DNA of 56,981 bases, taken from JANXAZ01 sp964504655. Lineage in GTDB: Bacteria; Pseudomonadota; Alphaproteobacteria; Geminicoccales; Geminicoccaceae. Shown in pieces: positions 1-8,335 of the stretch (positions are counted from its first letter, which is position 1; the number at the start of each line of letters is the position of its first letter). The stretch is taken from the NCBI GenBank assembly GCA_964504655.1, contig CAZDFD010000017.1:1-56981 (forward strand). The letters are read 5' to 3'. Made by a program: the position numbers and the translations under genes. The notes beneath the pieces were generated by a model. The model was not told the DNA's origin, did no database searches, and saw nothing but the letters and a program-made list of their open reading frames with translations.

Positions 1-1
1 G

Positions 2-76
2 CGCCGGGCGATCCAGGTCCTGACCGACCACGCCGCGCACGACATCCACGTCCACGAGATCCCCGCGCCCGCCTGA
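2..76 (+). CDS. 3' end of an unidentified protein gene
   Basis: An open frame enters from the left edge and ends at a TGA at 74-76. It encodes about 24 residues ending in ...DIHVHEIPAPA. Too little remains to assign a family. The stop codon lies in the loop of a perfect 12-bp inverted repeat, which supports a real gene end here. The other forward frames do not give a plausible end at this point. Confidence 0.4.
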   Translation, partial: RRAIQVLTDHAAHDIHVHEIPAPA

Positions 77-90
77 GCGGCGGGCGCGGG
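62..90 (+). terminator. GC hairpin spanning the stop codon
   Basis: CCCGCGCCCGCC at 62-73 is the exact reverse complement of GGCGGGCGCGGG at 79-90, with a 5-base loop (TGAGC) that contains the TGA stop. The 12-bp stem has no U-run behind it. It is therefore a terminator-like or mRNA-stabilising hairpin rather than a canonical intrinsic terminator. Confidence 0.45.
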
Positions 91-191
91 CCGAGTTCCC
101 CAGGCGTGGTCTCGCAGGGTCGGCGGCCGGCCGGCGCTCAAGCGAATACGGGGTGCTCGCCTCCCGCGGGTTCGGATCGTTCGGCGATGCT

Positions 192-1727
192 CTACTTTGG
201 TAGATCCTGCGCGATCCGTGCCAGCACGCTGGCACGGTCGCGAGCCCCGGCGATCTCACGCGCGGCGTCGAGCGCCGACACGAACGTCGACGCTGCTGTG
301 TCGGTCTGTCCAGTCCGGGCCTGCTCCGCCGCGATCGATCTGAGAGCTCGGGCGCGGTAATACTCGATCTCGCTCGGCCCACCGGGGGAGAGTGCTACTT
401 TAAGCTCTAGTGTGGCGAGCAGGGCCTTGAGCTGCCCCGCCTCCGCCTGAGTTGTAGCGATGATTCCCAGAACCAAATCGCGGTCTTTGGCGTCCGCGAT
501 CTTCCGCGCGTTGGCGAGCACCGCCTCGGTCTGCCCCGCTTTCGTCTGCGCACTGGCGATCGATATGAGGGCGAGGGTGCGGAAAGGAGCCGCAAGGTTC
601 CGGGCAGCCGCGAAGACCCGTTCGAAGGTCCGAGCGGGTGTGGTTTCTCCACTCTTCTCCAGAGCGCCGGCGATCGACGAAAGGACAAAAGATCGCTGCA
701 AATCGTCCGCGATCTCCCGAGCGGTGGCGAGGGCCGCATCGATCTGCCCCACCTTCGCCTGCGCCTCGGCGATCGCGCCGAGGGCATCGGCGCGCTCCCA
801 CGCCTTCCTGATCTCTCGGGCGTCGGCGAGGGCTTCAATGAGGCTCGTGACAGCCGCCTCGACCTGCCCTGCCTCCGCCTGCGCCTCGGCGATCTCCGCA
901 AGGGTCTTGACGCGCCACCACTCGTCCGCAAGTGCCCGCGCGACACGGACTGCCGATTCGAAGGCCGCATGTGCAATCTCGACCTGGCCCGCGCGGGCCT
1001 GCGCCTCGCCGATCGAGGCGAGAGCAAGGGCCTTTTTCCTCTCCTCCGCGATCGCCCGGACGGTGGCGAGGGCCGCCTCGAGACGGCCCGCGTTCGCCTG
1101 TGCAGCGGCGATCCACCGGAGGGCCATGGCGGGATGCCCCGCGTCCGCCATCGACTGCCCGGTAGCGAGCACCGCTTCGACTTGCCCGGCCTTCGCCTGC
1201 GCCTCCGCGATCTTCTCGAGGGTGAGAGCGCGTCGCGCCCGGTCCGCGATTTCCCGGGCGGTGGCGAGCGCCGCCTCGACCTGCCCTGCCTCGGCCTGCG
1301 CCTCCGCGATGGCGCCGAGGGTTTCCGCGCGCCTCGCCGAGTCCGCGATTTCCCGGGCGGTGGCGAGCGCCGCCTCGACCTGCCCTGCCTCGGCCTGCGC
1401 CTCCGCGATCGAATGATACATGCGGGCACGCGCCAGGACGTCTCTCATCTGCTTTGCGGCGGCCAGCGCCGCCGCGAAGGTCGACGCCGCCGCCTCGACC
1501 TGCCCCACCTTCACCTGCGCCAGCGCGATCTCGCTGAGGCCAGAGGCGCGCTTCTCCGCATCCGCGATCTCGCCGGCGGCCCTGAGGGCGAGAGCGAACA
1601 CGCAAGCTCGGTTTGGCGCGGCGAAGCAGGCCCGCTCCTCGTCTTGCTCCGGATCGCCGGCCGCGGCCGGAACGGCCGCCACCAGCGCCGAGACCAGAGC
1701 CAGCACCCGACCCGCCCGCGCTCGCAT
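192..1727 (-). CDS. Secreted helical-repeat (TPR-like) protein
   Basis: The 511-residue protein starts with an apparent Sec signal peptide (two Arg, then an Ala/Val-rich stretch ending in AAAG). The ATG at 1727 has a GGGGAGG ribosome site about 6 bases upstream. Nearly all the rest is a tandem unit of about 33 residues, with consensus around AIAEAQAEAGQVEAALATA followed by REIAD..RA..L. Each unit looks like a helix pair, so a TPR-like solenoid is likely. No catalytic motif is visible. Proteins with this unit are usually annotated only as tetratricopeptide repeat proteins. A periplasmic scaffold or protein-binding role is inference. Two units are almost identical in DNA, which suggests recent duplication. 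Confidence 0.8.
   Translation of the reverse strand: MRARAGRVLALVSALVAAVPAAAGDPEQDEERACFAAPNRACVFALALRAAGEIADAEKRASGLSEIALAQVKVGQVEAAASTFAAALAAAKQMRDVLARARMYHSIAEAQAEAGQVEAALATAREIADSARRAETLGAIAEAQAEAGQVEAALATAREIADRARRALTLEKIAEAQAKAGQVEAVLATGQSMADAGHPAMALRWIAAAQANAGRLEAALATVRAIAEERKKALALASIGEAQARAGQVEIAHAAFESAVRVARALADEWWRVKTLAEIAEAQAEAGQVEAAVTSLIEALADAREIRKAWERADALGAIAEAQAKVGQIDAALATAREIADDLQRSFVLSSIAGALEKSGETTPARTFERVFAAARNLAAPFRTLALISIASAQTKAGQTEAVLANARKIADAKDRDLVLGIIATTQAEAGQLKALLATLELKVALSPGGPSEIEYYRARALRSIAAEQARTGQTDTAASTFVSALDAAREIAGARDRASVLARIAQDLPK
1242..1409 (-). repeat. 69-bp exact direct repeat inside the repeat protein
   Basis: Bases 1242-1310 recur exactly at 1341-1409, an offset of 99 bases or 33 codons. 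The offset equals one protein repeat unit. The other units are clearly diverged at the DNA level. This pair therefore looks like a recent unit duplication or gene-conversion event. Confidence 0.85.
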
Positions 1728-1802
1728 CGCCGCCTCCCCACACCGCCGACCGGTCGCCTCATCCCCCGATAGGACTGGCAGCGGGCAGCGACAAGCGGCG
1801 GG

Positions 1803-2798
1803 TCAGGGCTCGGGGAGCTCGAAGGTCGCCACGACCGGGGCGTGGTAGCTCTCGGTCGCGCGCTCGACCCGCTCGGAGGGGGCGAGTTCGTCGTCGAGGG
1901 TCTCGGCGTGCACCTCGAGCCCGCGGAACCAGGCGAGCAGCGGGCGCGAGACCAGCACGTGGTCGACCATCAGCCGGCGGCCGTGGTGGATCACGCTGAA
2001 GCGCCGGTCGTCCGGCAGCACCCGCCCGAGCGGCACGAGCGAGCGCGGTGCCAGTTCGCCGTTGCCGGTGTCGGCGGTCTCCGCGCAGAGCAGCCGAAGG
2101 GGCGTCTCGCGGTCCTCGGCGTTGAGATCGCCCACGACCGCGAGGAGCGCTTCGGGCTCGGCCTCGAACAGCGCCTCGAGCGCGAGCCGCACCTCGAGCG
2201 CCTGGGCGGCGCGCTCGACGGCGGCCAAGAAGAAGCCCTCGGCCCAGCCGGCCACACTCCGCCAGGCGAAGGGCCCCAGCTTCTGGCCCGGCACGAAGGC
2301 CGCGAGCGGCGCCTTCAGGTGCAGGTTGACCAGATGCAGCGTCCGGCCGCCCGGCAGCTCGACCTCGACGAGCTGGGCCGGCCGGTCGAAGCGGCAGGCG
2401 AGCTCGACCGGCCCGGGCAGGGCCGAGCGGGCGGTGTAGGCGAGCGGCGGCACGAGGCCGTGGCGCAGGGAGCGGCTCGCTCGGATCGGCAGGCGCGAGA
2501 GGGTCGCGAGGTTGTGCACGTCAGCGAGGCGCGGCGCGCCGGTGGCCGGATCGGGGCTCATCGAGAGGGCGCGGTGGAAGCCGGCGTAGACCGTGCCCTC
2601 GAGCAGCGCGTCGAGCGCCAGGGGCGCGCGCGGGCCGCCGCCGGCCGGGTGGCTCGCCTGGACCTCCTGCAGGCACAGGAGGTCGGCGTCGAGCCGCAGG
2701 AGCTGCGGCCGCAGCACGGCGATCCGCTCGGCGAGCGCGGGCCCGCCCTCCCGGTCGCCCAGGTTCTCGAGGTTGAAGGTGGCGAGACGCAGCCGCAA
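1803..2798 (-). CDS. Endonuclease/exonuclease/phosphatase family protein
   Basis: The 331-residue protein shows the DNase I-like metal-dependent fold. It has an N-terminal ATFNLENLGD (Asn of motif 1), LCLQEVQ with the metal-binding Glu near residue 50, VVGDLNAED with the catalytic Asp/Asn, and VDHVLVSR with the terminal Asp-His pair. There is no signal peptide, so it is probably cytoplasmic. The start is a TTG at 2798, and the stop codon of glpK lies 6 bases upstream, so the two genes are probably co-transcribed. The substrate (nucleic acid, phospholipid or sugar phosphate) cannot be told from sequence. Fold assignment is secure and specific activity unknown. Confidence 0.85.
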   Translation of the reverse strand: MRLRLATFNLENLGDREGGPALAERIAVLRPQLLRLDADLLCLQEVQASHPAGGGPRAPLALDALLEGTVYAGFHRALSMSPDPATGAPRLADVHNLATLSRLPIRASRSLRHGLVPPLAYTARSALPGPVELACRFDRPAQLVEVELPGGRTLHLVNLHLKAPLAAFVPGQKLGPFAWRSVAGWAEGFFLAAVERAAQALEVRLALEALFEAEPEALLAVVGDLNAEDRETPLRLLCAETADTGNGELAPRSLVPLGRVLPDDRRFSVIHHGRRLMVDHVLVSRPLLAWFRGLEVHAETLDDELAPSERVERATESYHAPVVATFELPEP

Positions 2799-2804
2799 GG
2801 GGGC

Positions 2805-4313
2805 TCAGCGGGTCGAGCGGACCCGCTCGACGGCGGCCCGCCAGCCCTGGAGCCGCGCGGCGCGGACCGCCGGGTCCATCGCCGGGCGGAAGGCGCGCTC
2901 GGCCCGCCAGCCGCGGCCCACCGCCTCGAGCGAGGGCAGGAGGCCGGCGCCGAGTGCCGCGAGCCGGGCGGCACCGAGTGCCGTGGTCTCGATCACCGCC
3001 GGCCGGTCGACCGGGCGGTCGAGCACGTCCGCAAGGTGCTGGCAGAGCCAGTCGTTGGCGACCATGCCGCCGTCGACCCGCAGGGGTGCCGTGGGCAGCG
3101 CCAGCCCCTGGGCCGCCATGTCCTCGGCCATCGCGGAGAGGAGATCGTGGGTCTGGTAGCAGACCGCCTCGAGCGCGGCGCGGACGATGTGCGCGGCGCT
3201 CGAATCGCGGGTGAGGCCCAGGATCGCACCGCGCGCGTCGGGGTCCCACCAGGGGGCACCGAGGCCCGTGAAGGCAGGCACCAGGTAGACCCCGCCGGTG
3301 TCCGGCAGCGAGCGCGCGAGCGCCTCCGATTCGCGCGCGTGCGCGATCGCCTTGAGGCCGTCGCGGACCCACTGCACGGCGGCGCCGGCCACGAAGATCG
3401 AGCCCTCGAGCGCGAAGGTGACCGTCCCGCCCAGCCGCCACGCGACCGTCGAGAGCAGCCGGTTGCGCGACGGCACGAGATCCGGACCGGTGACCAGGAG
3501 CGCGAAGCAGCCGGTGCCGTAGGTGCTCTTCATCATGCCGGGGGCGAGGCAGGCCTGGCCGAAGGTGGCGGCCTGCTGGTCGCCCGCCATGCCGGTGACC
3601 GGCACGGATGCGCCGAACAGCGCCGGGTCGGTGGCGCCGAACAGGCCGGCGCAGTCCCGCACCTCGGGCAGCACCGCCGCCGGGACGCGCAGCCGCTCGA
3701 GCAGCTCCTCGTCCCAGGCCTGGCGGCGGATGTCGAACAGCATCGTGCGGGCGGCGTTGCTCGCGTCGGTGGCGTGCACCCGGCCGCCCGTCAGCCGCCA
3801 GAGGAGGAAGCAGTCGACCGTGCCGAAGGCGAGCTCGCCGCGCTCGGCGGCGGCCCGGGCACCCGGCACGTGGTCGAGGAGCCAGGCGAGCTTGGTGGCC
3901 GAGAAATAGGGGTCGAGGACGAGGCCGGTGCGGGCGCGGACCGGCAGATCGAGCCCGTCCGCCTCGAGCCGGCGGCACAGGGCTGCGGTCCGCCGATCCT
4001 GCCAGACGATCGCGTTGTGGACCGGCTGGCCGGTGGCGCGCTCCCACAAGATCGTGGTCTCGCGCTGGTTGGTGATGCCGATCGCGGCGAGCTCGCGCGC
4101 GCCGACGCCCGCGGTCTCCATGGCCTCGCGGCAGACCGCGAGCGTATCCGCCCAGATGTGCTCGGGATCGTGCTCGACCCAGCCGTCGGCCGGGTAGAGC
4201 TGCTGCAGCTCGCGCTGGGCGCTGGCGACCGGCCGGCCCTCGAGGTCGAACAGGATCGCCCGCGAGCTCGTGGTGCCCTGGTCGATCGCGAGGACGTGAC
4301 GCTTGCTCGTCAA
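2805..4313 (-). CDS. glpK: Glycerol kinase
   Basis: The 502-residue protein is full length for the FGGY-family kinase that phosphorylates glycerol to sn-glycerol 3-phosphate with ATP. The N-terminus has the phosphate-1 motif LAIDQGTTSSRA. Further on are ITNQRETT and WQDRR, then the ligand-binding region around GTGCFALL, and a C-terminal RVDGGMVANDW FGGY signature. The start is a TTG at 4313 with GGAG about 8 bases upstream. It heads a leftward pair with the EEP-fold gene. No glycerol facilitator, GlpD or GlpR is next to it. Confidence 0.95.
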   Translation of the reverse strand: MTSKRHVLAIDQGTTSSRAILFDLEGRPVASAQRELQQLYPADGWVEHDPEHIWADTLAVCREAMETAGVGARELAAIGITNQRETTILWERATGQPVHNAIVWQDRRTAALCRRLEADGLDLPVRARTGLVLDPYFSATKLAWLLDHVPGARAAAERGELAFGTVDCFLLWRLTGGRVHATDASNAARTMLFDIRRQAWDEELLERLRVPAAVLPEVRDCAGLFGATDPALFGASVPVTGMAGDQQAATFGQACLAPGMMKSTYGTGCFALLVTGPDLVPSRNRLLSTVAWRLGGTVTFALEGSIFVAGAAVQWVRDGLKAIAHARESEALARSLPDTGGVYLVPAFTGLGAPWWDPDARGAILGLTRDSSAAHIVRAALEAVCYQTHDLLSAMAEDMAAQGLALPTAPLRVDGGMVANDWLCQHLADVLDRPVDRPAVIETTALGAARLAALGAGLLPSLEAVGRGWRAERAFRPAMDPAVRAARLQGWRAAVERVRSTR

Positions 4314-4376
4314 GGCGCGGGCTCCGGGCGGGATGACCCGCGGAAGGCTAGCCGAACACCCGGACCGTGCAAGGCG

Positions 4377-4404
4377 GGCCGGCCCGCAAGGCCGCGGGCC
4401 GGCC
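4377..4404. terminator. GC-rich intergenic hairpin between the YHS gene and glpK
   Basis: GGCCGGCCCGC at 4377-4387 pairs perfectly with GCGGGCCGGCC at 4394-4404 across a 6-base loop (AAGGCC). An overlapping 14-bp perfect palindrome lies at 4374-4387. The hairpin sits after the stop of the leftward YHS gene and before the glpK start. Neither side has a U-run, so a terminating role is plausible but unproven. Confidence 0.4.
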
Positions 4405-4428
4405 GGCCGGAAGCGATCGACCCGCCGC

Positions 4429-4899
4429 TCAGTTCAGCTCGGCCGGGCTCTTGTCCTTGATCCGCTCCCAGTTGCCGTTCGCCCGCTCGATGTTGCCGGG
4501 GACGTCCTTCTGCCAGAGCGTGGCGACCTTGGGTGCCAGGTTCAGGTAGAGCTTGCCGTCGACGATCCTCCAGACCTCCGGATCACCGTCGACCTTCTTG
4601 CCCATCGCGGTCCCGAAGGCGCAGTAGCCGCCATATTGCGGCAGGTAGCGGTCGGGATCGCGAAGGAACTCGGCCTTGCTCTCCTCGCTCGCGAAGCGAT
4701 AGGTGGCACCCTTGTGCACGGCCGTGACGTCGAACAGGCCGGGCGTCGGCTTGCCGGCCTTGAAGTAGGCGACCGGATCGTAGCCGCGGAGCGCCAGCCC
4801 CGTGGGCGTGACGTTGAGCTCGGCTGCGGCGTGCGCCGCCGAGGCGAGCCCGACGACGGCCACGAGGGCCAGGGCCAGGCGACGAAGACGCGCGATCAT
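4429..4899 (-). CDS. Exported YHS-domain protein
   Basis: The 156-residue protein has a Sec signal peptide (MIARLRRLALALVAVVGLASAAHAA). A YHS-type domain follows, with LRGYDPVAYF near residue 38, then YRFASEESKAEFLRDPDRYLPQYGGYCAF. YHS domains are small Cys/His modules, often thought to bind metal, and this one keeps YGGYCAFG. The ATG at 4899 has GGGGAG 7-8 bases upstream. It stands alone between the GDSL hydrolase and glpK. Homologues are common in alphaproteobacteria as periplasmic YHS-domain-containing proteins of unknown function. Confidence 0.85.
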   Translation of the reverse strand: MIARLRRLALALVAVVGLASAAHAAAELNVTPTGLALRGYDPVAYFKAGKPTPGLFDVTAVHKGATYRFASEESKAEFLRDPDRYLPQYGGYCAFGTAMGKKVDGDPEVWRIVDGKLYLNLAPKVATLWQKDVPGNIERANGNWERIKDKSPAELN

Positions 4900-5103
4900 C
4901 TCGATCTCCCCTGCGCTGCGGTGCCGGTCTTCCGCCCGCGAGCGCCTCGAGCCCGAGGCCGCGCGGGCGTGCCGGCGAACCCAGCATGCGGGCCCGGGCC
5001 CGCCCGGGCGATGAACGTCGTCTCACGATCGGGTGAGCGGTCGGATCCGGCCGGCCGAGCCGCCGGGGCCGCTACGGGGCGGGGCCTTCGGCGGCGCCGC
5101 CCC

Positions 5104-5868
5104 TCACTCCGGCGAGCGCGCGCCCGCTGAAGGGGTGGGAGGGAACAGGTCGGCCAGACGTTCGGCGATGCAGCGGTAGGAGTGGTCGGTCATGTGCAGG
5201 CCGTCCGGGCCCACGAGCTCCTCGGGGGCCATCAGCCCGCGCTGCGCCCAGGCTTCCATGAGCTCGTGGCGCGGGAAGATCGCCACCCCCTGCTCGACCG
5301 CGACGCCGGCGAGCACCCGGCTCATCCGCTCGACCACGGCGTCGCGCTCGGCCTGCGGCAGCCATTGGCTGTCCATGAGCACGACCTCGATGCCGAGCGC
5401 GCGCAGCCGGCGCACGCCCTCGCGCACCCGCTCGACCACCTCCATGGGCGAGAGGCCCTGGAGCGCGTCGTTGGTGCCGACCTGCCAGATCACCAGGTCG
5501 GGGGCCAGGGCGATCACCTCGCGCTCGAACCGGGCGAGGTTGTCGGCCGCGGTCTCGCCGCCGCGACCGCGGTTGACGACCTCGATCGCATCCCTGGGAT
5601 AGCGCCGCTCGAGGAGCGCCTCGAGGCGCGCCGGCCAGGCGTTCTCCGGGCGCGAGGCGCCGGTCCCCTCGGTGCTCGAGGAGCCCAGCGCCACGATCCG
5701 GAGCTCGTCCTCCTCCTCGAGGGAGCGGGCGAGCGCCGCCGGCGGCGCCGGCTGCCAGACCTCGGCCAGCGGCGGGCAGGAGCCGGCCCCGGCCGGGCCC
5801 GTCAGCGCCAGCATCAGGAGGAGGCACGGCGGCAGGGCGCCGCACCGGCGTTCGCTCCAAGCCCGCAT
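5104..5868 (-). CDS. SGNH/GDSL-type hydrolase, probably exported
   Basis: The 254-residue protein carries the SGNH blocks in order. IVALGSSSTEG holds the nucleophile Ser of block I, NRGRGGETAADN the Gly of block II, WQVGTNDAL the Asn of block III, and GLHMTDHSY the Asp-x-x-His-like block V. This is a lysophospholipase/thioesterase-like fold acting on ester or acetyl groups. Residues 10-28 form a hydrophobic N-terminal segment that looks like a signal peptide. The ATG at 5868 lies 109 bases from the divergent OpgC-like gene, so the two may share a regulatory region. An envelope glycan deacetylase or esterase role is inference. Confidence 0.85.
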   Translation of the reverse strand: MRAWSERRCGALPPCLLLMLALTGPAGAGSCPPLAEVWQPAPPAALARSLEEEDELRIVALGSSSTEGTGASRPENAWPARLEALLERRYPRDAIEVVNRGRGGETAADNLARFEREVIALAPDLVIWQVGTNDALQGLSPMEVVERVREGVRRLRALGIEVVLMDSQWLPQAERDAVVERMSRVLAGVAVEQGVAIFPRHELMEAWAQRGLMAPEELVGPDGLHMTDHSYRCIAERLADLFPPTPSAGARSPE

Positions 5869-5977
5869 GTCGCACCCGCAGTCCGCGATCCTTGCGATTC
5901 GTTGAGCGAACCGTCGTGGAAATGCAAGGCTCGACGCTTAGCTCAGGCAGATATCGGACCGCTCGGGGGGCACGGCG

Positions 5978-7165
5978 GTGCAGCGGGTCGTCCTGCTCGA
6001 CGGATTGCGCGGGTTTTTCCTGGTGTTCATGACCTTGAACCATCTCTGGTTCGAGCAGGGGTTCCTGCTCGCCTGGCTGCATTTCGGCGAGCTCGGATTC
6101 GTGACCTCGGCGCAGGGCTTCATCTTCATGGCCGGGCTGATGGTGGGCCTGGTCTACGGGCGGCAGCATTTGCGCGCCGGGCCCTTGGCCACGGGCCACC
6201 GCCTGTGGCGGCGCGCCGCCGTCGTCTATGCGTGGCATCTGGGCCTGCTCACCCTGATCGTGCTGGCGCTGCGCCTGCTCGACGACACCCGGGGCGCCTG
6301 GGGCTCCATGCTGGGCCGGCTCTACGAGGACGGCTGGGTCCCGGCCCTGGCCACGGCCCTGCTCCTCTACCAGCCGACCTTCCTCGACATCCTGCCGCAA
6401 TACGTCCTCTACTTGGCGCTGGCCCCGCTCCTCCTGCACCTCGTGATGACCGGCCGGACCTGGCTCGTGGCCGCCCTGAGCCTGGTGCTCTGGCTGTTCG
6501 TGCAGAAGGGCGGGCATCTGCCCCTGGTCGCCGCCGGCGACGCCCTGCTCGGCGCGCTCGAGCCCGGGCTCGGCCTGCGCGCGCACTTCAATCCGCTCGC
6601 CTGGCAGGTGCTGTTCGTGACCGGCCTCGTGCTGGGCGGGCTCGCCGCCGCCGGCCGGCTCGACCCCGCGGCGATCCTGCGCCCGGAGCGGCGCGACCTG
6701 CTCAACGTGGCGCTGGTCGTCCTGGCGGCGCTGGCGGTCTGGCGCATCGCCCTGAGCGCCGGCCTCCTGGATGCGCCCACGCTCGCCTACGTCCAGGCGT
6801 TCGAGCGCCGCGGCGAACTCGGCCCCGTCTTCCCGATCGCCTTCGCCGCCACCCTCTACGCGGTGAGCTGGCTGCTCGTCGCCGGGCCCGCGGCGACCGG
6901 CCGGATCCTGCCGGCCACCGCCCGGATCCTCGGGCGGCTGTGGAGCCATCCGCTGCTCGTGCTCCTGGGCCGGCACAGCCTCGTCGTGTTCGTCTGGCAC
7001 CTGGTCCTGGTCTACGCGCAGATCCTGCTCGACCACCGCGCCGGCGGGATCGCCGATCCGTGGAGCTCGCTCCTGGCCCTTCTGGTCCTGGCGCTCCTGC
7101 CCCTGCCGGCGCTGCTGCTCGAGGCGCGCCGCCTGCTCCTGCCGCGGCGCGCCGCCGCCGGCTGA
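5978..7165 (+). CDS. opgC: OpgC-domain membrane acyltransferase
   Basis: The 395-residue protein has about ten hydrophobic segments and the OpgC/MdoC signature at its N-terminus: LLDGLRGFFLVFMTLNHL, followed by AQGFIFMAGLMVGLVYGR. Family members transfer succinyl groups to periplasmic glucans from the inner membrane, and the wider family acylates extracellular polysaccharides. The start is a GTG at 5978 behind a run of six G. A GDSL hydrolase lies divergently upstream, and pairing of an acyltransferase with an SGNH esterase fits glycan modification. No opgG/opgH glucan synthase is present in the window, so the true substrate is open. Confidence 0.85.
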   Translation: MQRVVLLDGLRGFFLVFMTLNHLWFEQGFLLAWLHFGELGFVTSAQGFIFMAGLMVGLVYGRQHLRAGPLATGHRLWRRAAVVYAWHLGLLTLIVLALRLLDDTRGAWGSMLGRLYEDGWVPALATALLLYQPTFLDILPQYVLYLALAPLLLHLVMTGRTWLVAALSLVLWLFVQKGGHLPLVAAGDALLGALEPGLGLRAHFNPLAWQVLFVTGLVLGGLAAAGRLDPAAILRPERRDLLNVALVVLAALAVWRIALSAGLLDAPTLAYVQAFERRGELGPVFPIAFAATLYAVSWLLVAGPAATGRILPATARILGRLWSHPLLVLLGRHSLVVFVWHLVLVYAQILLDHRAGGIADPWSSLLALLVLALLPLPALLLEARRLLLPRRAAAG

Positions 7166-7201
7166 GCCGCCGCCTCCCCTCCCGGGCCCTGCCGTGGCGG
7201 C

Positions 7202-7229
7202 GGAATAGGGCCGGCCGCGTGGCGTTGTG
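7202..7229 (+). promoter_or_regulatory. ECF-sigma promoter upstream of the DUF1611 gene
   Basis: GGAAT at 7202-7206 is followed after exactly 16 bases by CGTTGTG at 7223-7229. Its -35 and -10 elements match the two promoters flanking the ECF sigma gene 4 kb away. The spacer also begins AGGG and contains CCGGCCG, as in the sigma promoter. It lies 45 bases before the ATG of the DUF1611 gene, a normal distance for a promoter. Confidence 0.75.
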
Positions 7230-7273
7230 CCTGCGACCGCGCCGGACGCGGTGATCCCCTGAAGGTAGCGACG

Positions 7274-8335
7274 ATGACGAGCCAGCACCGCGTGCTGGAG
7301 CCCGGCCGACTCGCCCGGGCCAAGCGCGCCTTCACCACCCGCCGGGTCGCCCTGGAGCGGGGCCGGCTGCTGATCGAGGCCGGAACCCGACCGATGCCGG
7401 GCGACCTCGTGCTCGCCCGGGTCGAGGCGGTGGGTGCCCACAAGCAGCTGCAACTGCACACCGGCCGGGCCGCCACCCTGTTCCCGGGCGACGAGGTCCT
7501 GCTCGCGGCCGGCGCCCGCTACGCGCCCGACCAGTTCGAGGCCTATGTGGCCGAGGCACTCGGCGCCTGCGACCTGGTCGCCGCGGGCGGGATCTGCGGC
7601 ACCGTCGTCGCCCGCTCGGACCGCATGGCCGAGCCGACCCGGCTCACCGCCGTGGGCCTCGTCGCCGACGCCACCGGCCGGATCCTGAACCTCGCCGACT
7701 TCCGCCTGCACCCGCCGCCGGCGACCCGGCGGGTCCCGACCCTGGCGGTCCTCGGCACCAGCATGAACGCCGGCAAGACCACCGCCGCCGCGCATCTCGT
7801 GCGCGGCCTCGCCCTCTCGGGGCTGCGCGTCGGCGCCGCCAAGGTCACCGGCACCGGCGCGCCGGGCGATCTCAACCTGATGACCGACGCCGGCGCGGCC
7901 TGCGTGCTCGACTTCACCGACGCCGGCCACGCCACGACCTTCCTCGTCGACCAGCCGGCGCTCGAGGAGATCCTGCGCGCGCTCGGCGACGCCCTGATCG
8001 CCGCCGGCGCGCAGGCGATCGTGCTCGAGGTCGCGGACGGGCTCTACCAGAGGGAGACCGCGGCACTCGCCGGCTCGCCGACGTTCGCGACGCGGGTCGA
8101 CACCACCCTGTTCGCCGCCGGCGACGCCATGGGTGCCGCCAACGGCGTGCGCGAGCTCGTCACCCGCGGCCTGCCGGTGGCGGCGGTGACCGGGCTCCTC
8201 ACCCGCTCGCCGCTCGCCCGGCGCGAGGCGCAGGCGGCCACCGGCCTGCCGGTCCTGGCCCCGGCCGAGCTCGCCGCGGCCGGCATGCTCGACCGCCTGC
8301 TCTCCGGCCCGGCCCTGCTCGAGAGCGCGGCATGA
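7274..8335 (+). CDS. DUF1611-family P-loop protein
   Basis: In this 353-residue protein, residues 1-135 form an unassigned N-terminal domain (GDLVLARVEAVGAHKQL, LFPGDEVLL). The C-terminal part is a DUF1611-like P-loop domain. It has a Walker A motif GTSMNAGKTT at 161-170, followed by AKVTGTGAPGD and LMTDAGA, a Ser/Thr-rich switch and LEVADGLYQRET. DUF1611 includes DgcN of D-glutamate catabolism, but the usual epimerase partner is absent here. The ATG has AAGG about 9 bases upstream. It overlaps the next gene by ATGA, so translation is coupled to an ABC membrane domain. It carries an ECF-type promoter. Function is unknown. Confidence 0.8.
   Translation: MTSQHRVLEPGRLARAKRAFTTRRVALERGRLLIEAGTRPMPGDLVLARVEAVGAHKQLQLHTGRAATLFPGDEVLLAAGARYAPDQFEAYVAEALGACDLVAAGGICGTVVARSDRMAEPTRLTAVGLVADATGRILNLADFRLHPPPATRRVPTLAVLGTSMNAGKTTAAAHLVRGLALSGLRVGAAKVTGTGAPGDLNLMTDAGAACVLDFTDAGHATTFLVDQPALEEILRALGDALIAAGAQAIVLEVADGLYQRETAALAGSPTFATRVDTTLFAAGDAMGAANGVRELVTRGLPVAAVTGLLTRSPLARREAQAATGLPVLAPAELAAAGMLDRLLSGPALLESAA

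Noticed and set aside
1842..4460. Long rightward open frame of 872 codons opposite the EEP-fold and glpK genes
   Set aside because: It is the antisense shadow of two recognisable leftward genes. Its translation is Arg/Gly/Glu low complexity, caused by the high GC content.
5072..7930. Leftward open frame of 952 codons opposite opgC and the DUF1611 gene
   Set aside because: The translation is Gln/Gly/Glu-rich without motifs, while the opposite strand encodes OpgC and a P-loop protein with intact signatures.
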